Positions 50,455 through 60,311 are shown, numbered from the stretch's first letter. The stretch: 64,000 nt of DNA from Methylobacterium gossipiicola (GCF_900113485.1 NZ_FOPM01000008.1:124001-188000); one strand, 5' to 3'. A program made the numbers and translations. Notes: generated by a model from the letters alone, not told the origin.

Positions 50455-50608
50455 CGAATCATCTGCGGGATAGCGGGCCTCTCGCACTTGCGTTCACCGG
50501 GAGCGTTCGCCAAGTTCAGCGGCCACGGTGCCAGGGCGGACGCGGAGGCCTCAGCGCGACGCCGCGTCCGCTCCGGCGACGCTCGACGAAAGACCACGAG
50601 TTCAGACC

Positions 50609-51730
50609 ATGAGAGTGACTGTCGAGCGCGCGGCCCTCCTTCGTTCGCTCGGCCACGTGCATCGCGTGGTCGAGCGCCGCAACACGATTCCGATCCTCTC
50701 GAACGTGCTCCTGCGCGGCGGTCCGTCCGGCCTGGAGCTGCGCGCCACCGACCTCGACATTGAGGTGACGGAGACGATTCCCGCCGATGTGGCGGATCCC
50801 GGCGCCACTACGGTTCCGGCGCACGTGATCTACGACATCGTCCGCAAACTGCCCGACGGTGCCCAGGTCTCCCTAGAGACCAGCGGCGAGAGCGGCCAGA
50901 TGACGATCCGCTCCGGGCGCTCGCGCTTCTCCCTGGGCGCCCTGCCGGAGGGCGATTTCCCCGACCTCGCGGCCGGCGAATTGCCGAACCGCTTCACCCT
51001 GGCGGCGGCCGACCTCAAGCGCCTCATCGAGAAGACGCAGTTCGCCATCTCCACGGAGGAGACGCGGTACTACCTCAACGGCATCTACCTTCACACCATC
51101 GAGTCCGAGGGCTCCCTGAAGATGCGGGCCGTCGCCACGGACGGTCACCGCCTCGCCCGCGTCGAGATCGAGGCGCCCGACGGCAGCCGCGACATGCCGG
51201 GCGTCATCGTGCCGCGCAAGGCGGTGGCCGAGATCATCAAGCTCGTTGAGGATGGCGGCGAGGGCGTCGAGATCGACCTGTCGGCGGCCAAGATTCGGTT
51301 TCGCTTCGCCAGCGGCGTGGTGCTGATCTCGAAGCTCATCGACGGCACCTTCCCGGATTACCAGCGGGTGATCCCGGCCGGGAACGACAAGTTTCTCACC
51401 GTCGAGCGCGATCAGTTCGCCCGCGCCGTCGACCGGGTCTCGACCATCTCGTCCGAGCGCGGTCGCGCGGTGAAGCTCGCCGTGCAGGAGGGCCGTCTCG
51501 CCCTGTCCGTCAACAATCCGGATTCGGGCAGCGCCACGGAAGAACTCGACGTCGATTACGACGCGCCGCCCCTCGATATCGGCTTCAACGCCCGCTACCT
51601 CCTCGACATCACCGGTCAGCTCGAGGGCGACACCGCCCTGTTCAAGCTCGCCGATCCCGGCTCGCCGACCCTGATCCAGGACCGCGAGGGCGCCCCCGCC
51701 CTCTACGTGCTGATGCCGATGCGGGTGTGA
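50609..51730 (+). CDS. dnaN: DNA polymerase III beta subunit (sliding clamp)
   Basis: This 373-residue protein is the ring-shaped clamp that tethers polymerase III to DNA. It starts MRVTVERAALLRSLGHV and shows the family pattern NTIPILSNVLL, ISTEETRYYLNGIYLH, ATDGHRLA and the C-terminal YVLMPMRV that closes the hydrophobic partner-binding pocket. Length is normal. It follows dnaA after 186 bp and overlaps the recF start (GTGA), so dnaN and recF are translationally coupled. Confidence 0.97.
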   Translation: MRVTVERAALLRSLGHVHRVVERRNTIPILSNVLLRGGPSGLELRATDLDIEVTETIPADVADPGATTVPAHVIYDIVRKLPDGAQVSLETSGESGQMTIRSGRSRFSLGALPEGDFPDLAAGELPNRFTLAAADLKRLIEKTQFAISTEETRYYLNGIYLHTIESEGSLKMRAVATDGHRLARVEIEAPDGSRDMPGVIVPRKAVAEIIKLVEDGGEGVEIDLSAAKIRFRFASGVVLISKLIDGTFPDYQRVIPAGNDKFLTVERDQFARAVDRVSTISSERGRAVKLAVQEGRLALSVNNPDSGSATEELDVDYDAPPLDIGFNARYLLDITGQLEGDTALFKLADPGSPTLIQDREGAPALYVLMPMRV

Positions 51731-52920
51731 CCGCGACGGGGTCGTCCATCCCCACCGATACGGCAAACGCGGATTCTGCCGCGGGCCGGGGCCTTCGCCT
51801 CACCCGCCTGATCTGCCGCGACTTCCGCAATCACGCCGACCTCGACCTCAGCGTCGGGCGGCGCTTCGTCGCCCTCGTCGGCGAGAACGGGGCGGGCAAG
51901 ACCAACCTCTTGGAGGCCGTGTCGCTGTTCTCGCCGGGGCGCGGCCTGCGGCGAGCCGATCTCGCCGGCATGGCCCGCATCGGCGGCGCGGGCGGATTCG
52001 CCGTGTCCATGACCCTCGCGGCGGGCGAGGCGGAGCATCGGGTCGGCACCGGCTACGAGCCGCCGGGTCCGGACGGGCGCTCGGCGCGCCTGTGCCGGAT
52101 CGACGGGGCCACGGCGCCCTCCCCCGTGGCGTTCTCCGAGTTCCTGCGGGTGGTGTGGCTGACCCCCGATTTCGATGCCCTGTTCCGGGGACCGGCCGGC
52201 GACCGCCGCCGCTTCCTCGACCGGCTGGTTCTCGCCGTCGATGCCACCCACGGCGCCAGGGTCAACGCCCTGGAGCGGGCCCTGCGCTCGCGCAACCGCC
52301 TCTTGGAGGAGCGCCCCAACGACGGGCAATGGCTCGACGCCATCGAACGCGAGGTCGCCGAACTCGGCGTCGCCGTGGCGCTGGCCCGGCGCGAGACCAC
52401 GGAGCGCCTCGACCGGCTCATCGCGGAGGGCCGCGACGACACTCAACCCTTCCCGTGGGCGGCCCTGCGGCTGGAGGGCGACCTCGACGACCTCGTGGCC
52501 GTCTGGCCGGCTCTGGAGGCCGAGGATCGCTTCCGCATGGCCCTGCGCCAGGGCCGGGCCCGCGACCGCGCCGCCGGGCGCACCCTTAGCGGCCCCCAGA
52601 CCAGCGATCTTGTGGTGCGCCACGGACCCAAGGACGTGCCCGCCGCCACCGCCTCCACGGGCGAGCAGAAGGCACTCCTCATCGGCCTCGTCCTCGCCCA
52701 TGCGCGCCTCGTCCAGGCCATGTGCGGGATCGCGCCCCTCGTCCTCCTCGACGAGGTCGCCGCCCACCTCGACCCACGCCGTCGCGCCGGCCTGTTCGAG
52801 GCCCTGGACGCCTTGTCGGGGCAGGTCTGGATGACCGGGGCCGATCCGGCTTTGTTCGCGGAGCTTGAGGGGCGGGCCGATCGGGTGCAGATCGTCGACG
52901 GGCGCGTCGCGCCTGTCTGA
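51727..52920 (+). CDS. recF: DNA replication and repair protein RecF
   Basis: This 397-residue SMC-like ATPase acts with RecO and RecR in loading RecA at gaps. Walker A is GENGAGKTNLLEAVS (about 52-66), the signature region is STGEQKALLIGLVLAHA, and Walker B with D-loop is PLVLLDEVAAHLDPRRR. The start is a GTG whose last two bases overlap the dnaN stop. An N-terminal extension of about 20 residues precedes the usual first strand. The order dnaA-dnaN-recF is conserved; gyrB is not next, and a LysE-type exporter follows instead. Confidence 0.96.
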   Translation: MTATGSSIPTDTANADSAAGRGLRLTRLICRDFRNHADLDLSVGRRFVALVGENGAGKTNLLEAVSLFSPGRGLRRADLAGMARIGGAGGFAVSMTLAAGEAEHRVGTGYEPPGPDGRSARLCRIDGATAPSPVAFSEFLRVVWLTPDFDALFRGPAGDRRRFLDRLVLAVDATHGARVNALERALRSRNRLLEERPNDGQWLDAIEREVAELGVAVALARRETTERLDRLIAEGRDDTQPFPWAALRLEGDLDDLVAVWPALEAEDRFRMALRQGRARDRAAGRTLSGPQTSDLVVRHGPKDVPAATASTGEQKALLIGLVLAHARLVQAMCGIAPLVLLDEVAAHLDPRRRAGLFEALDALSGQVWMTGADPALFAELEGRADRVQIVDGRVAPV

Positions 52921-52935
52921 TTCCCCGGTGCGCCT

Positions 52936-53547
52936 GTGTCGATCTCCAGCCTCATCCTGTTCGCGGCCATCTATGCCGTGGCCGTTGCCTCCCCCGGTCC
53001 CGGCATCGCCGCCCTCGTGGCCCGCGTGCTGGCTCGGGGCACCGTCGGCATCGGCGCGTTCATCGGCGGCTTCGTGATCGGCGAGCTTTTCTGGTTCGGC
53101 ATCGCGGCGGGCGGCGTCGCCCTGCTGGCGGACTCCCTGGCCGTAGTCTTCGTGGTCCTGAAGTATGTCGGCGCCCTGTATCTCGCCGTCCTCGCCTGGA
53201 AGGCCTGGACCGCCCCGGTCGACGGCATCACGGGCGCTCCCTTCGGGGGAGACAGCCCGGTGCGCGCGTTCCTGGGCGGCCTCGTCATCACCCTCGGCAC
53301 CCCGAAGGTGATCCTGTTCTTCCTCGCGCTCCTGCCGGGCCTGGTCGATCTCGACCGCCTGACCGCGTCCGGCTTCGCCGAGATCGGCATCACCCTCGTG
53401 CTCGTCCTGAGCGGCATCCTGTCGGCCTATGCCGCCGCCGCCGCCCGCGCCCGGCGGATCTTCACTTCGGTTCGCGCGCGGCGGGCGATCCAGCGCGGCG
53501 CCGGCACCGTGATGGCGAGTGCGGCCGTGGCCATCGCGACGCGGTGA
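52936..53547 (+). CDS. LysE family amino-acid exporter
   Basis: This 203-residue membrane protein has about five to six hydrophobic helices and the LysE/RhtB hallmark SPGPGIAALVARVLARG near the N-terminus, followed by GGFVIGELFWFG and LVITLGTPKVILFFLAL. It probably exports an amino acid or homoserine-like compound. The start is a GTG at 52936, 15 bp after recF, so it is probably co-transcribed with the replication genes. The stop overlaps the first bases of a long hairpin. Confidence 0.9.
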   Translation: MSISSLILFAAIYAVAVASPGPGIAALVARVLARGTVGIGAFIGGFVIGELFWFGIAAGGVALLADSLAVVFVVLKYVGALYLAVLAWKAWTAPVDGITGAPFGGDSPVRAFLGGLVITLGTPKVILFFLALLPGLVDLDRLTASGFAEIGITLVLVLSGILSAYAAAAARARRIFTSVRARRAIQRGAGTVMASAAVAIATR

Positions 53548-53580
53548 TCCCGCGATCGCTCGAACAAGCGGTCGCGGGAT
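53547..53580. terminator. Long hairpin after the lysE-type gene
   Basis: A 14-bp stem (ATCCCGCGATCGCT against AGCGGTCGCGGGAT, one G-T pair) with a 6-base loop lies between convergent lysE-type and vapC genes. It lacks a T run but is strong and could stop transcription from both sides. Confidence 0.55.
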
Positions 53581-53656
53581 CGGCCAGCCCGCGCGGCGCT
53601 TGAGGACAACCGAACGCCGCCATTCCGAAGGAATTCAGCGGCGTTCGAATGAGGGG

Positions 53657-54061
53657 TCAGGCGAGGGCGGACGGAATGTCGGTCCGGGAAAAGTCGTTGC
53701 CGATGAACAGCAGCGGGACATCGTGCGCCCGTGCGCAGGCATAGGCGAAACAATCGCCCATGTTGAGTTGTGCCGGATGGCCACGTCCCTTGCCGTAGCG
53801 GGCGTAAGCCGCAAGCGCGCCGTGCGCTTCCGTGTCGGTGAGGGCGACCACCCGGATACACGCCTGCTCCAAGAGTTCCCGAACCTCCCGCGCGGCCGCT
53901 TCCACCGATAAGCCTTTCTTCCTGCAAACGGCGCTGGCCGTCTCGAAGATGGCGAGGGCCGAAGTGATCGGGCGGTCCGCCGCTTCGAGGCAGCGAAACA
54001 GCGCGACGTCCTCCTGTTCTCCGGTGAGGACCGCCACCATGGCTGACGCATCGACGAACAT
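53657..54061 (-). CDS. vapC: VapC-type PIN-domain toxin
   Basis: This 134-residue PIN-domain ribonuclease has the four acidic residues expected: Asp in MFVDASAM, Glu in IFETASAV, Asp in NMGDCFAYA and Asp in GNDFSRTDI. VapC toxins cut specific RNAs, often tRNA or rRNA sites, when freed from antitoxin. Its ATG overlaps the vapB stop codon (TGATG), the usual coupled arrangement. All catalytic residues are present, so it is likely active. It lies between the replication operon and recQ. Confidence 0.93.
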   Translation of the reverse strand: MFVDASAMVAVLTGEQEDVALFRCLEAADRPITSALAIFETASAVCRKKGLSVEAAAREVRELLEQACIRVVALTDTEAHGALAAYARYGKGRGHPAQLNMGDCFAYACARAHDVPLLFIGNDFSRTDIPSALA

Positions 54062-54300
54062 CACGGCTCGCCGTTGAGCTCGTCGAAGAAAGCCTTGTCC
54101 GCGTCCAGCCCCGTATCCGGGTGACTGGCGATCCGTGCTCGTGCCGGCCGCATCCGCTCCAGCAGCGAGGGCTTGGCCTCGAGTCGCTCGACCTCACGCG
54201 TGAGGGCGATCCGCACCGCCTCGGTCTTGCTGACCCGGGCGAGGGCCGCCACCTTCTCGGCGAGGCGATTCACCTCCTCGCTTCGGATGTTGAGAGGCAT
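54061..54300 (-). CDS. vapB: VapB-type antitoxin
   Basis: This 79-residue antitoxin has an N-terminal DNA-binding segment (MPLNIRSEEVNRLAEKVAAL, then ARVSKTEAVRIAL) of the ribbon-helix-helix-like VapB/PSK type and an acidic C-terminal toxin-binding tail (LDADKAFFDEL). It would neutralise VapC and repress its own promoter as a complex. GGAG lies 8 bases before the ATG. A promoter and a paired inverted repeat directly upstream (54314-54356) fit autoregulation. It diverges from recQ. Confidence 0.92.
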   Translation of the reverse strand: MPLNIRSEEVNRLAEKVAALARVSKTEAVRIALTREVERLEAKPSLLERMRPARARIASHPDTGLDADKAFFDELNGEP

Positions 54301-54313
54301 TAGGATCGCTCCC

Positions 54314-54343
54314 GTGTAGACGGTGCGATGCTAGTGTCTACAC
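54314..54343. promoter_or_regulatory. Inverted-repeat operator of vapBC
   Basis: GTGTAGAC (54314-54321) and GTCTACAC (54336-54343) are perfect inverted copies with centres 22 bp apart, two helical turns. One arm lies in the promoter spacer and the other just past the -10, as expected for repression by a VapBC complex. Confidence 0.65.
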
Positions 54344-54356
54344 AGTGGCCGTTCAA
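54328..54356 (-). promoter_or_regulatory. Promoter of vapBC
   Basis: On the minus strand TTGAAC, 17 bases, TAGCAT precedes vapB; transcription would start near 54321, about 20 nt before the start codon. Both operator arms overlap it. Confidence 0.6.
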
Positions 54357-54390
54357 GCCGCCCTCCCGGACACCTCACCCAAGGTTCGCG

Positions 54391-56244
54391 ATGACAAGCC
54401 GTCTCGACGAGGCCCGCGCCGCGTTGAAAAAGACCTTCGGCTACGACGACTTCCGCCCCGGCCAGGACGAGGTCATCGGCTCGGTCCTCGACGGCACCGA
54501 CGTGTTCGCGGTGATGCCCACGGGGTCGGGTAAGTCGATGACCTACCAGTTGCCCGCCCTCGTGGAATCGTCCCTCACCGTGGTGGTCTCGCCGCTCATC
54601 GCCCTGATGCACGATCAGGTGCAGCAGATGCTCGGCTTCGGCGTCGCGGCGGCGACCCTCAACTCCTCCGTGGCCGAGGCGACGGCGCGCGAGACCTGGC
54701 GCCAGATCCGGAGCGGCGATCTACGGCTCCTGTTCGTTTCGCCCGAACGGCTGATGATGGAAGGGTTGATGGACGCCCTGCGGGGCGCCGGGGTGCGGCG
54801 CCTCGCCGTCGACGAGGCGCATTGCGTCTCACAATGGGGACACGATTTTCGCCCCGAATACCGCGACCTCGCCCGGGCCCGCGAGGCGCTTGGCAACGTC
54901 CAGACCGTGGCGCTGACGGCCACCGCCGACAAGGCGACGCGGGCCGACATCACCGAGCGGCTGTTCCCGGCGGGGCGCGAACTCAAGGCCTTCGTCCATT
55001 CCTTCGACCGGCCGAACATCCGTTTGACCTTCGTGCCGAAGGACAACCCCACCCGGCAGATCGAGCGCTTCCTCAAGCACCGGCGCTCGGAGAGCGGGAT
55101 CATCTACTGCTCGTCGCGCAAGCGCACGGAGCAACTGGCCGAGACCCTGGCCAAGGACGGCTTCAACGCCCTGCCCTACCACGCCGGCCTCGACCAGGGC
55201 ACGCGCATGAAGAATCAGGACATTTTCCTGCAGGAGGACGGGGTGGTGATAACCGCGACCGTGGCCTTCGGCATGGGCATCAACAAGCCGGACGTCCGCT
55301 TCGTCTGCCACGCCGACATGCCGTCCAACGTCGAGGGTTACTATCAGGAGATCGGCCGCGCCGGGCGCGACGGCCTGCCCGCCGACACCCTCACCATCTA
55401 CGGCCTCGACGACATGGCCCTGCGCCGCCGCCAGATCGACGAGAAGGAGGTGCCGGACGAGCGCCGCCGCGTCGAGCGGCGCAAGCTCGAAGCGATGATC
55501 GCCCTGTGCGAGGGCGCCACCTGCCGCCGACAATCCCTCCTCGCCTATTTCGGCGAGGCGAGCGAGCCCTGCGGCCGCTGCGATCTCTGCCGCTCCGGCG
55601 TCTCCCTCGTCGACGCCACGGTGCCGGCCCAGAAGCTGCTCTCGGCCATCGTCCGCACGGGCCAGCGATTCGGCGCGGCTTACGTCTGCGACGTGGTGCA
55701 CGGTAAGGAGTCGGACCCGATCCGCCGCAACGGCCACACCGCCCTGAAGACCTTCGGGGTGGGCGCCGACAAGCCGATAGCGGCTTGGCGCGCCATGCTG
55801 CGTCAACTGTTCGCGGCGGGAGCCGTCTCGGAGAACGGTGACGGCTTCGGTGGCCTATCTCTTACGGACAAGGGCGAGGCGATTCTGTTCGGCCGCGAGA
55901 CGATCCAGATGCGGCCCGACCCCGAGCCGAAGGTCGCCGAGCCCCGCGACCGCAAGCGCGCTGCCTCTCGCGAAGATGCGAGCCTCGATCTCGATCCCGC
56001 CACCGAGGCCCTGTTCCAGCACCTGCGCGGCTTGCGCGCCACCATTGCGCGGGCGGAGGGCATCGCCGCCTTCATGGTGTTCCCCGATCGCACCCTCATC
56101 GAGATGGCGCGGATGAAGCCCGTCGATCTCTACGCCCTGCGCACGGTCCACGGCGTCGGCGAGCGCAAGCGCGAGGCGTATGGCGCCCGCTTCGTCGAGA
56201 CCATCGCGGATTTCCTGTCGCATGCGCATGCCGGATCGGCCTGA
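54391..56244 (+). CDS. recQ: ATP-dependent DNA helicase RecQ
   Basis: This 617-residue helicase has Walker [15 protein letters not shown], the DEAH box [20 protein letters not shown], the second RecA-like domain ([29 protein letters not shown]), a zinc-binding domain with four cysteines (CEGATC and CGRCDLC), a winged-helix domain, and a C-terminal HRDC domain (about 525-610). It acts in recombination and fork repair. AAGG lies six bases before the ATG. The gene is divergent from vapB, sharing a 90-bp control region that includes the vapBC operator. Confidence 0.96.
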   Translation: MTSRLDEARAALKKTFGYDDFRPGQDEVIGSVLDGTDVFAVMPTGSGKSMTYQLPALVESSLTVVVSPLIALMHDQVQQMLGFGVAAATLNSSVAEATARETWRQIRSGDLRLLFVSPERLMMEGLMDALRGAGVRRLAVDEAHCVSQWGHDFRPEYRDLARAREALGNVQTVALTATADKATRADITERLFPAGRELKAFVHSFDRPNIRLTFVPKDNPTRQIERFLKHRRSESGIIYCSSRKRTEQLAETLAKDGFNALPYHAGLDQGTRMKNQDIFLQEDGVVITATVAFGMGINKPDVRFVCHADMPSNVEGYYQEIGRAGRDGLPADTLTIYGLDDMALRRRQIDEKEVPDERRRVERRKLEAMIALCEGATCRRQSLLAYFGEASEPCGRCDLCRSGVSLVDATVPAQKLLSAIVRTGQRFGAAYVCDVVHGKESDPIRRNGHTALKTFGVGADKPIAAWRAMLRQLFAAGAVSENGDGFGGLSLTDKGEAILFGRETIQMRPDPEPKVAEPRDRKRAASREDASLDLDPATEALFQHLRGLRATIARAEGIAAFMVFPDRTLIEMARMKPVDLYALRTVHGVGERKREAYGARFVETIADFLSHAHAGSA

Positions 56245-56385
56245 TGCGGTTTCGCACTCGTCGGATCTGATCCGGATCGTGTAGGGACGGGGTTCGCCGC
56301 CCTCTTCGCCGAGGAGCGCCCAAGCCCCTGGACCGGACGGACAGTCTCATCCCCGACGACGCTCCCCCCACCGAGATCCGGCCGC

Positions 56386-56421
56386 GCCAAGAATTTGAGG
56401 CCAGCCAAGAATTTGAGGCCA
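56386..56421 (+). repeat. Tandem 18-bp repeat (two copies)
   Basis: GCCAAGAATTTGAGGCCA occurs twice head to tail, followed by a decayed third-copy-like stretch. It lies in the open frame upstream of the next gene, and its length (six codons) would repeat QEFEAS without shifting the frame. Confidence 0.8.
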
Positions 56422-56471
56422 GCCGAGAAGCCCGGGCCAATCGAGAATCCCGGCCGCGTCAAGTCTTCTAC

Positions 56472-57647
56472 ATGCCGGGTTTCGACCCACGCGCGCCCGA
56501 GACCTATTGGGGGCTGTTTCGCCGGGAGAGCCGGCTCACCGCCGTCCGGCGCGACATGGCGATCACCGTCGGGGATCCCGTGCGATCCGCCGACGGCCTG
56601 CGCGTCGATTGGCGCGTCGAAGCCGACGGCGCCGAGACCCGCTATACCCTCCTGCGCTGGGACGACATCGTCGCCGCCCGGTTTCCCCGTGGCAACGCAC
56701 GCCGCCTGCTCGCCGTGCCGGCCCTGTGGTGGCGCCTCGGCCGCTCGGGTTATCTGCGGCCGTTCCGTAAGGAGGCCCGGCGCTTCGCCCGGGTGATCCT
56801 CGGCGTCCACCTCATCTACCTCGTCCTCGTCGCCCTCAGCCTCGGCGCCGCCATCGGGCTCGCGCGGCTGTTGCCCCTGCCGCCCGGCCCCTGGGCCGTC
56901 GCCGCTACGATCCTGGCGGTGCCGGTACTCGCTTACGCCATTCTGGCCGGCCTGATGGTGGTGACGCGGGGCAAGCCGTTCTACGTGGCCCATCTCGTCG
57001 ACGACACCGCCTTCACGCACGACCACGCCAGCGGGGCCGAAACGCGGATGCACGGGCGCCTCGACGCTTTCGCGGACGTCATCCGGGCGGCAGAGGAGGA
57101 CGCGAGCGAGATCGTGGTCATCGGCCATTCCTCATCGAGCTTCCTCGGCCTCGAAGCCCTCGATCGGGTGCTCGCCCGCGATCCCGAGTTCGGCCGGCGC
57201 GGTACGCCGGTCTCGTTCGTCAGCATCGGCAGTGTGATTCCCTGGATCACCCTCGATCCCCGCGCCGATGCCGTGCGCGCCTCCCTCACCCGCGTCGCCG
57301 CCTCGAAGGCCATCGGCTGGCTCGACGTGCGGGCGAAATGGGATTGGCTCTCCATCCACCAGCGCAATCCCTTGAGCGCGTCGCGCCTCTCGACGCCCGT
57401 GTCGCACAGGCCCGTCGAGATCCATGTCCGAATCGAGGATCTGATCGAGAAGCGCATCCTCCAGCGCCGCAAGTGGAACCTGTTCCGGATGCACTTCCAA
57501 CTGCTCATGTCGAGCCGCGATCCGGGGGCGTTCGACTACATCGCCTTCGTCGCCGGGCCCGAGCCGGTTCACGCCGCCATCCGGCGCTGGCGGAAGGTGT
57601 CCGCCCGGCCCAGGGCACGTGCCGTCGGCCGATCCCCCCGCGCATGA
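56472..57647 (+). CDS. Unknown membrane protein with alpha/beta-hydrolase-like region
   Basis: This protein of at least 391 residues has a soluble N-terminal part, two transmembrane helices (about 112-135 and 143-165), and a C-terminal region with an esterase-like strand-loop, [19 protein letters not shown], resembling a nucleophile elbow. No named family is recognised. The annotated ATG has no ribosome-binding site, and the open frame continues upstream to a stop at 56268. A CTG at 56328 preceded by GAGGAG could add 48 residues. The usual start is therefore doubtful. It lies between recQ and purL on the same strand. Confidence 0.72.
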   Translation: MPGFDPRAPETYWGLFRRESRLTAVRRDMAITVGDPVRSADGLRVDWRVEADGAETRYTLLRWDDIVAARFPRGNARRLLAVPALWWRLGRSGYLRPFRKEARRFARVILGVHLIYLVLVALSLGAAIGLARLLPLPPGPWAVAATILAVPVLAYAILAGLMVVTRGKPFYVAHLVDDTAFTHDHASGAETRMHGRLDAFADVIRAAEEDASEIVVIGHSSSSFLGLEALDRVLARDPEFGRRGTPVSFVSIGSVIPWITLDPRADAVRASLTRVAASKAIGWLDVRAKWDWLSIHQRNPLSASRLSTPVSHRPVEIHVRIEDLIEKRILQRRKWNLFRMHFQLLMSSRDPGAFDYIAFVAGPEPVHAAIRRWRKVSARPRARAVGRSPRA

Positions 57648-57679
57648 GGGGCTGCGCACGTCCGCGAGGCGGGTCCGGG

Positions 57680-57707
57680 TTGCCAGGGCGCTCCCTTACC
57701 CTCTAGA
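57680..57707 (+). promoter_or_regulatory. Possible promoter of purL
   Basis: TTGCCA, 16 bases, TCTAGA predicts transcription starting near 57714, about 60 nt before purL. The hexamers are moderate matches and the start site coincides with a palindrome. Confidence 0.4.
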
Positions 57708-57708
57708 G

Positions 57709-57726
57709 CCGTCTCGACCGAGACGG
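57709..57726. promoter_or_regulatory. 18-bp palindrome at the probable purL transcription start
   Basis: CCGTCTCGACCGAGACGG is an inverted repeat with a two-base centre, 48 bp before the purL start. Its position over the predicted start site suits a repressor operator; an RNA hairpin that ends the preceding gene is the alternative. Confidence 0.4.
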
Positions 57727-57774
57727 ACGCGCAAGGCGAGGCGACTTGCGAGGCATCGTGTCGAGAGGGTTCGC

Positions 57775-60000
57775 ATGTTCCGTAACGATGTTCCGATCAC
57801 TCCCGAACTCGTGCGCCAGCACGGCCTGACGCCCGACGAGTACGAGCGCTTCCGCGGCCTTATCGGCCGCGACCCGACGCTGACCGAACTCGGCATCGTC
57901 TCGGCCATGTGGAACGAGCACTGCTCGTACAAGTCTTCCCGCAAGCATCTGCGCGGCCTGCCGACCAAGGCGCCGTGGGTGATCCAGGGGCCGGGCGAGA
58001 ACGCGGGCGTCATCGATATCGGCGACGGGCTGGCTTGCGTCTTCAAGATGGAGAGCCACAACCACCCGAGCTTCATCGAGCCCTACCAGGGCGCGACCAC
58101 GGGTGTCGGCGGCATTCTTCGCGATGTGTTTACGATGGGAGCCAGACCCATCGCCGCCCTGAACGCCTTGCGCTTCGGCTCGCCGGACCATCCCCGCACC
58201 CGTCACCTCGTCTCCGGCGTGGTGGCGGGCATCGGCGGCTACGGCAATTCCTTCGGCGTGCCGACGGTGGGCGGCCTCATGGGCTTCCATTCCCGCTACG
58301 ACGGCAACATCCTCGTCAACGCCATGGCGGTGGGCCTCGCCCGTACCGACGCGATCTTCTATGCGGCGGCCACGGGCGTCGGGAATCCCATCGTGTATCT
58401 CGGCTCGAAGACCGGCCGCGACGGCATCCACGGCGCCACCATGGCGTCGGCGGAGTTCGACGACGCCTCCGAGTCGAAGCGCCCCACCGTGCAGGTCGGC
58501 GACCCCTTCGCCGAGAAGCTGCTGCTGGAAGCCTGCCTCGAACTCATGGCGTCCGGTGCCGTCATCGCCATCCAGGACATGGGTGCGGCGGGCCTCACCT
58601 GCTCGGCCGTCGAGATGGGTGCCAAGGGCGATCTCGGCGTCGAACTCCACATCGAGAAGGTTCCGGCCCGCGAAGAGGGCATGACGGCCTACGAGATGAT
58701 GCTGTCGGAGAGCCAGGAGCGCATGCTCATGGTGCTCAAGCCCGGCCTGGAAGCCGAGGCGGAAGCCATCTTCGTGAAGTGGGGCCTCGACTTCGCGATC
58801 ATCGGCCACACCACCGATACCCTCCGCTTCGTGGTCAAACATGACGGCGTCGTCATGGCCGATCTGCCGATCAAGGAACTCGGTGACGAGGCGCCGCTCT
58901 ACGACCGGCCGCATATCGCCAACACGCATCAGCCCGTGGTCCTGGCCTCCGAAGTGCCCGAGACCGTGGGCAGCGCCGAGGCACTGAAGCGCCTCATCGG
59001 CTCGCCGGACCTGTCGTCGAAGCGCTGGGTCTACGAGCAGTACGACCATTTCATCGGCGGCAACACCGTGCAGAAGCCCGGTGGCGACGCCGCCATCGTC
59101 CGGGTCGAGGACGGCCCCAAGGGCCTTGCCATGACGGCCGACGTCACGCCGCGCTACTGCGAGGCCGACCCCGTCGAGGGCGGGCGGCAGGCCGTGGCGG
59201 AGGCGTGGCGCAACCTCACGGCGGTGGGCGCGACGCCGCTGGCCATCACCGACAACCTGAATTTCGGCAACCCCGAGAAGCCCGAGGTCATGGGCCAGCT
59301 CGTCGGCTGCCTCAAGGGCATCGGCGAAGCCTGCCTCGCCCTCGATTTCCCCGTCGTGTCGGGCAACGTCTCCCTCTACAACGAGACCAACGGTGTGGGC
59401 ATCCTGCCGACCCCCACCATCGGCGGCGTCGGCGTGCTCGCCGACGTGACCCGCCACGCCACGATCGGCCTCAAGCGCGAGGGCGACGTGCTGGTGCTGG
59501 TGGGCGAGACTGCCGGCTGGCTCGGCCAGTCCGCGTACCTCTCGGTCATCGCCGGTCGTGAGGAAGGGGCGCCGCCGCCCGTCGATCTCGCCGTCGAGCG
59601 CCGCAACGGCGACTTCGTGCGTGGTCTCATCGTTTCGGGTCAGGTCGACACCGTTCACGATCTCTCGGATGGCGGCCTCGCCGTGGCTCTCGCCGAGATG
59701 GCCCTGGCGGGCGGCCTCGGCGCCGCCCTGCCCGAGGTGCCGGCGGGGCTCGCACCCCACGCCTACCTCTTCGGTGAGGATCAGGCCCGCTACCTCCTCG
59801 CCGTCGATCCCGAGACGGCCCCCGACCTCCTCTACAGCGCCTCGGCCCAGGGGATCGACGCCCTCGTGGTCGGCGTCACGGGCGGCGACACCCTGACGCT
59901 GCCCGGCGGCGAGACGATCGCCGTCGCGGCGTTGCGCGAGGCCCATGAGGGCTGGCTGCCGGCCTACATGGCGAGCCAACCCGCGGGCGTGACCGCCTGA
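57775..60000 (+). CDS. purL: Phosphoribosylformylglycinamidine synthase II
   Basis: This 741-residue enzyme converts FGAR to FGAM using ammonia supplied by PurQ with PurS, in de novo purine synthesis. It is the small-type PurL used with separate PurS and PurQ. Signatures include [15 protein letters not shown], the ATP-binding [18 protein letters not shown] and [11 protein letters not shown], and [15 protein letters not shown]-like [15 protein letters not shown]. Length is normal. AGAGGG lies five bases before the ATG at 57775. purS and purQ are not in the window. A palindrome near the transcription start may regulate it. Confidence 0.97.
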   Translation: MFRNDVPITPELVRQHGLTPDEYERFRGLIGRDPTLTELGIVSAMWNEHCSYKSSRKHLRGLPTKAPWVIQGPGENAGVIDIGDGLACVFKMESHNHPSFIEPYQGATTGVGGILRDVFTMGARPIAALNALRFGSPDHPRTRHLVSGVVAGIGGYGNSFGVPTVGGLMGFHSRYDGNILVNAMAVGLARTDAIFYAAATGVGNPIVYLGSKTGRDGIHGATMASAEFDDASESKRPTVQVGDPFAEKLLLEACLELMASGAVIAIQDMGAAGLTCSAVEMGAKGDLGVELHIEKVPAREEGMTAYEMMLSESQERMLMVLKPGLEAEAEAIFVKWGLDFAIIGHTTDTLRFVVKHDGVVMADLPIKELGDEAPLYDRPHIANTHQPVVLASEVPETVGSAEALKRLIGSPDLSSKRWVYEQYDHFIGGNTVQKPGGDAAIVRVEDGPKGLAMTADVTPRYCEADPVEGGRQAVAEAWRNLTAVGATPLAITDNLNFGNPEKPEVMGQLVGCLKGIGEACLALDFPVVSGNVSLYNETNGVGILPTPTIGGVGVLADVTRHATIGLKREGDVLVLVGETAGWLGQSAYLSVIAGREEGAPPPVDLAVERRNGDFVRGLIVSGQVDTVHDLSDGGLAVALAEMALAGGLGAALPEVPAGLAPHAYLFGEDQARYLLAVDPETAPDLLYSASAQGIDALVVGVTGGDTLTLPGGETIAVAALREAHEGWLPAYMASQPAGVTA

Positions 60001-60042
60001 AAGGCCGTGGCCGCCTGAAGCCATTTCACAGGAGTTGATCCC

Positions 60043-60279
60043 ATGCCGATGGATGCCCGCGAGATCGAGGCGATGATCCGGGAGGCCCTGCCCGACGCCC
60101 GGATCGAGATCAAGGATCTGGCCGGGGACGGTGACCACTACGCCGCCACCGTCCTGTCCGCCGCCTTCAAGGGCAAGACCCGGGTGGCCCAGCACCAGAT
60201 GGTCTACGGCGCGCTGCAGGGGCGCATGGGGGGCGTGCTGCACGCCCTTGCGCTCACCACGGGCGTCCCACAGGATTGA
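60043..60279 (+). CDS. bolA: BolA family protein
   Basis: This 78-residue BolA-fold protein has the conserved GDHYAATVLSAAFKGKTRVAQ segment followed by His51 in AQHQMVYGAL, an expected ligand when BolA binds a [2Fe-2S] cluster with a CGFS glutaredoxin. It lacks cysteine, like mitochondrial BOLA3-type relatives. The pair controls iron-sulfur delivery or iron sensing. The matching glutaredoxin gene lies about 580 bp downstream, separated by a DUF29 gene. Confidence 0.93.
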   Translation: MPMDAREIEAMIREALPDARIEIKDLAGDGDHYAATVLSAAFKGKTRVAQHQMVYGALQGRMGGVLHALALTTGVPQD

Positions 60280-60311
60280 TGGACTTCCCCGGCATCCCCG
60301 AGGGCGGACGG

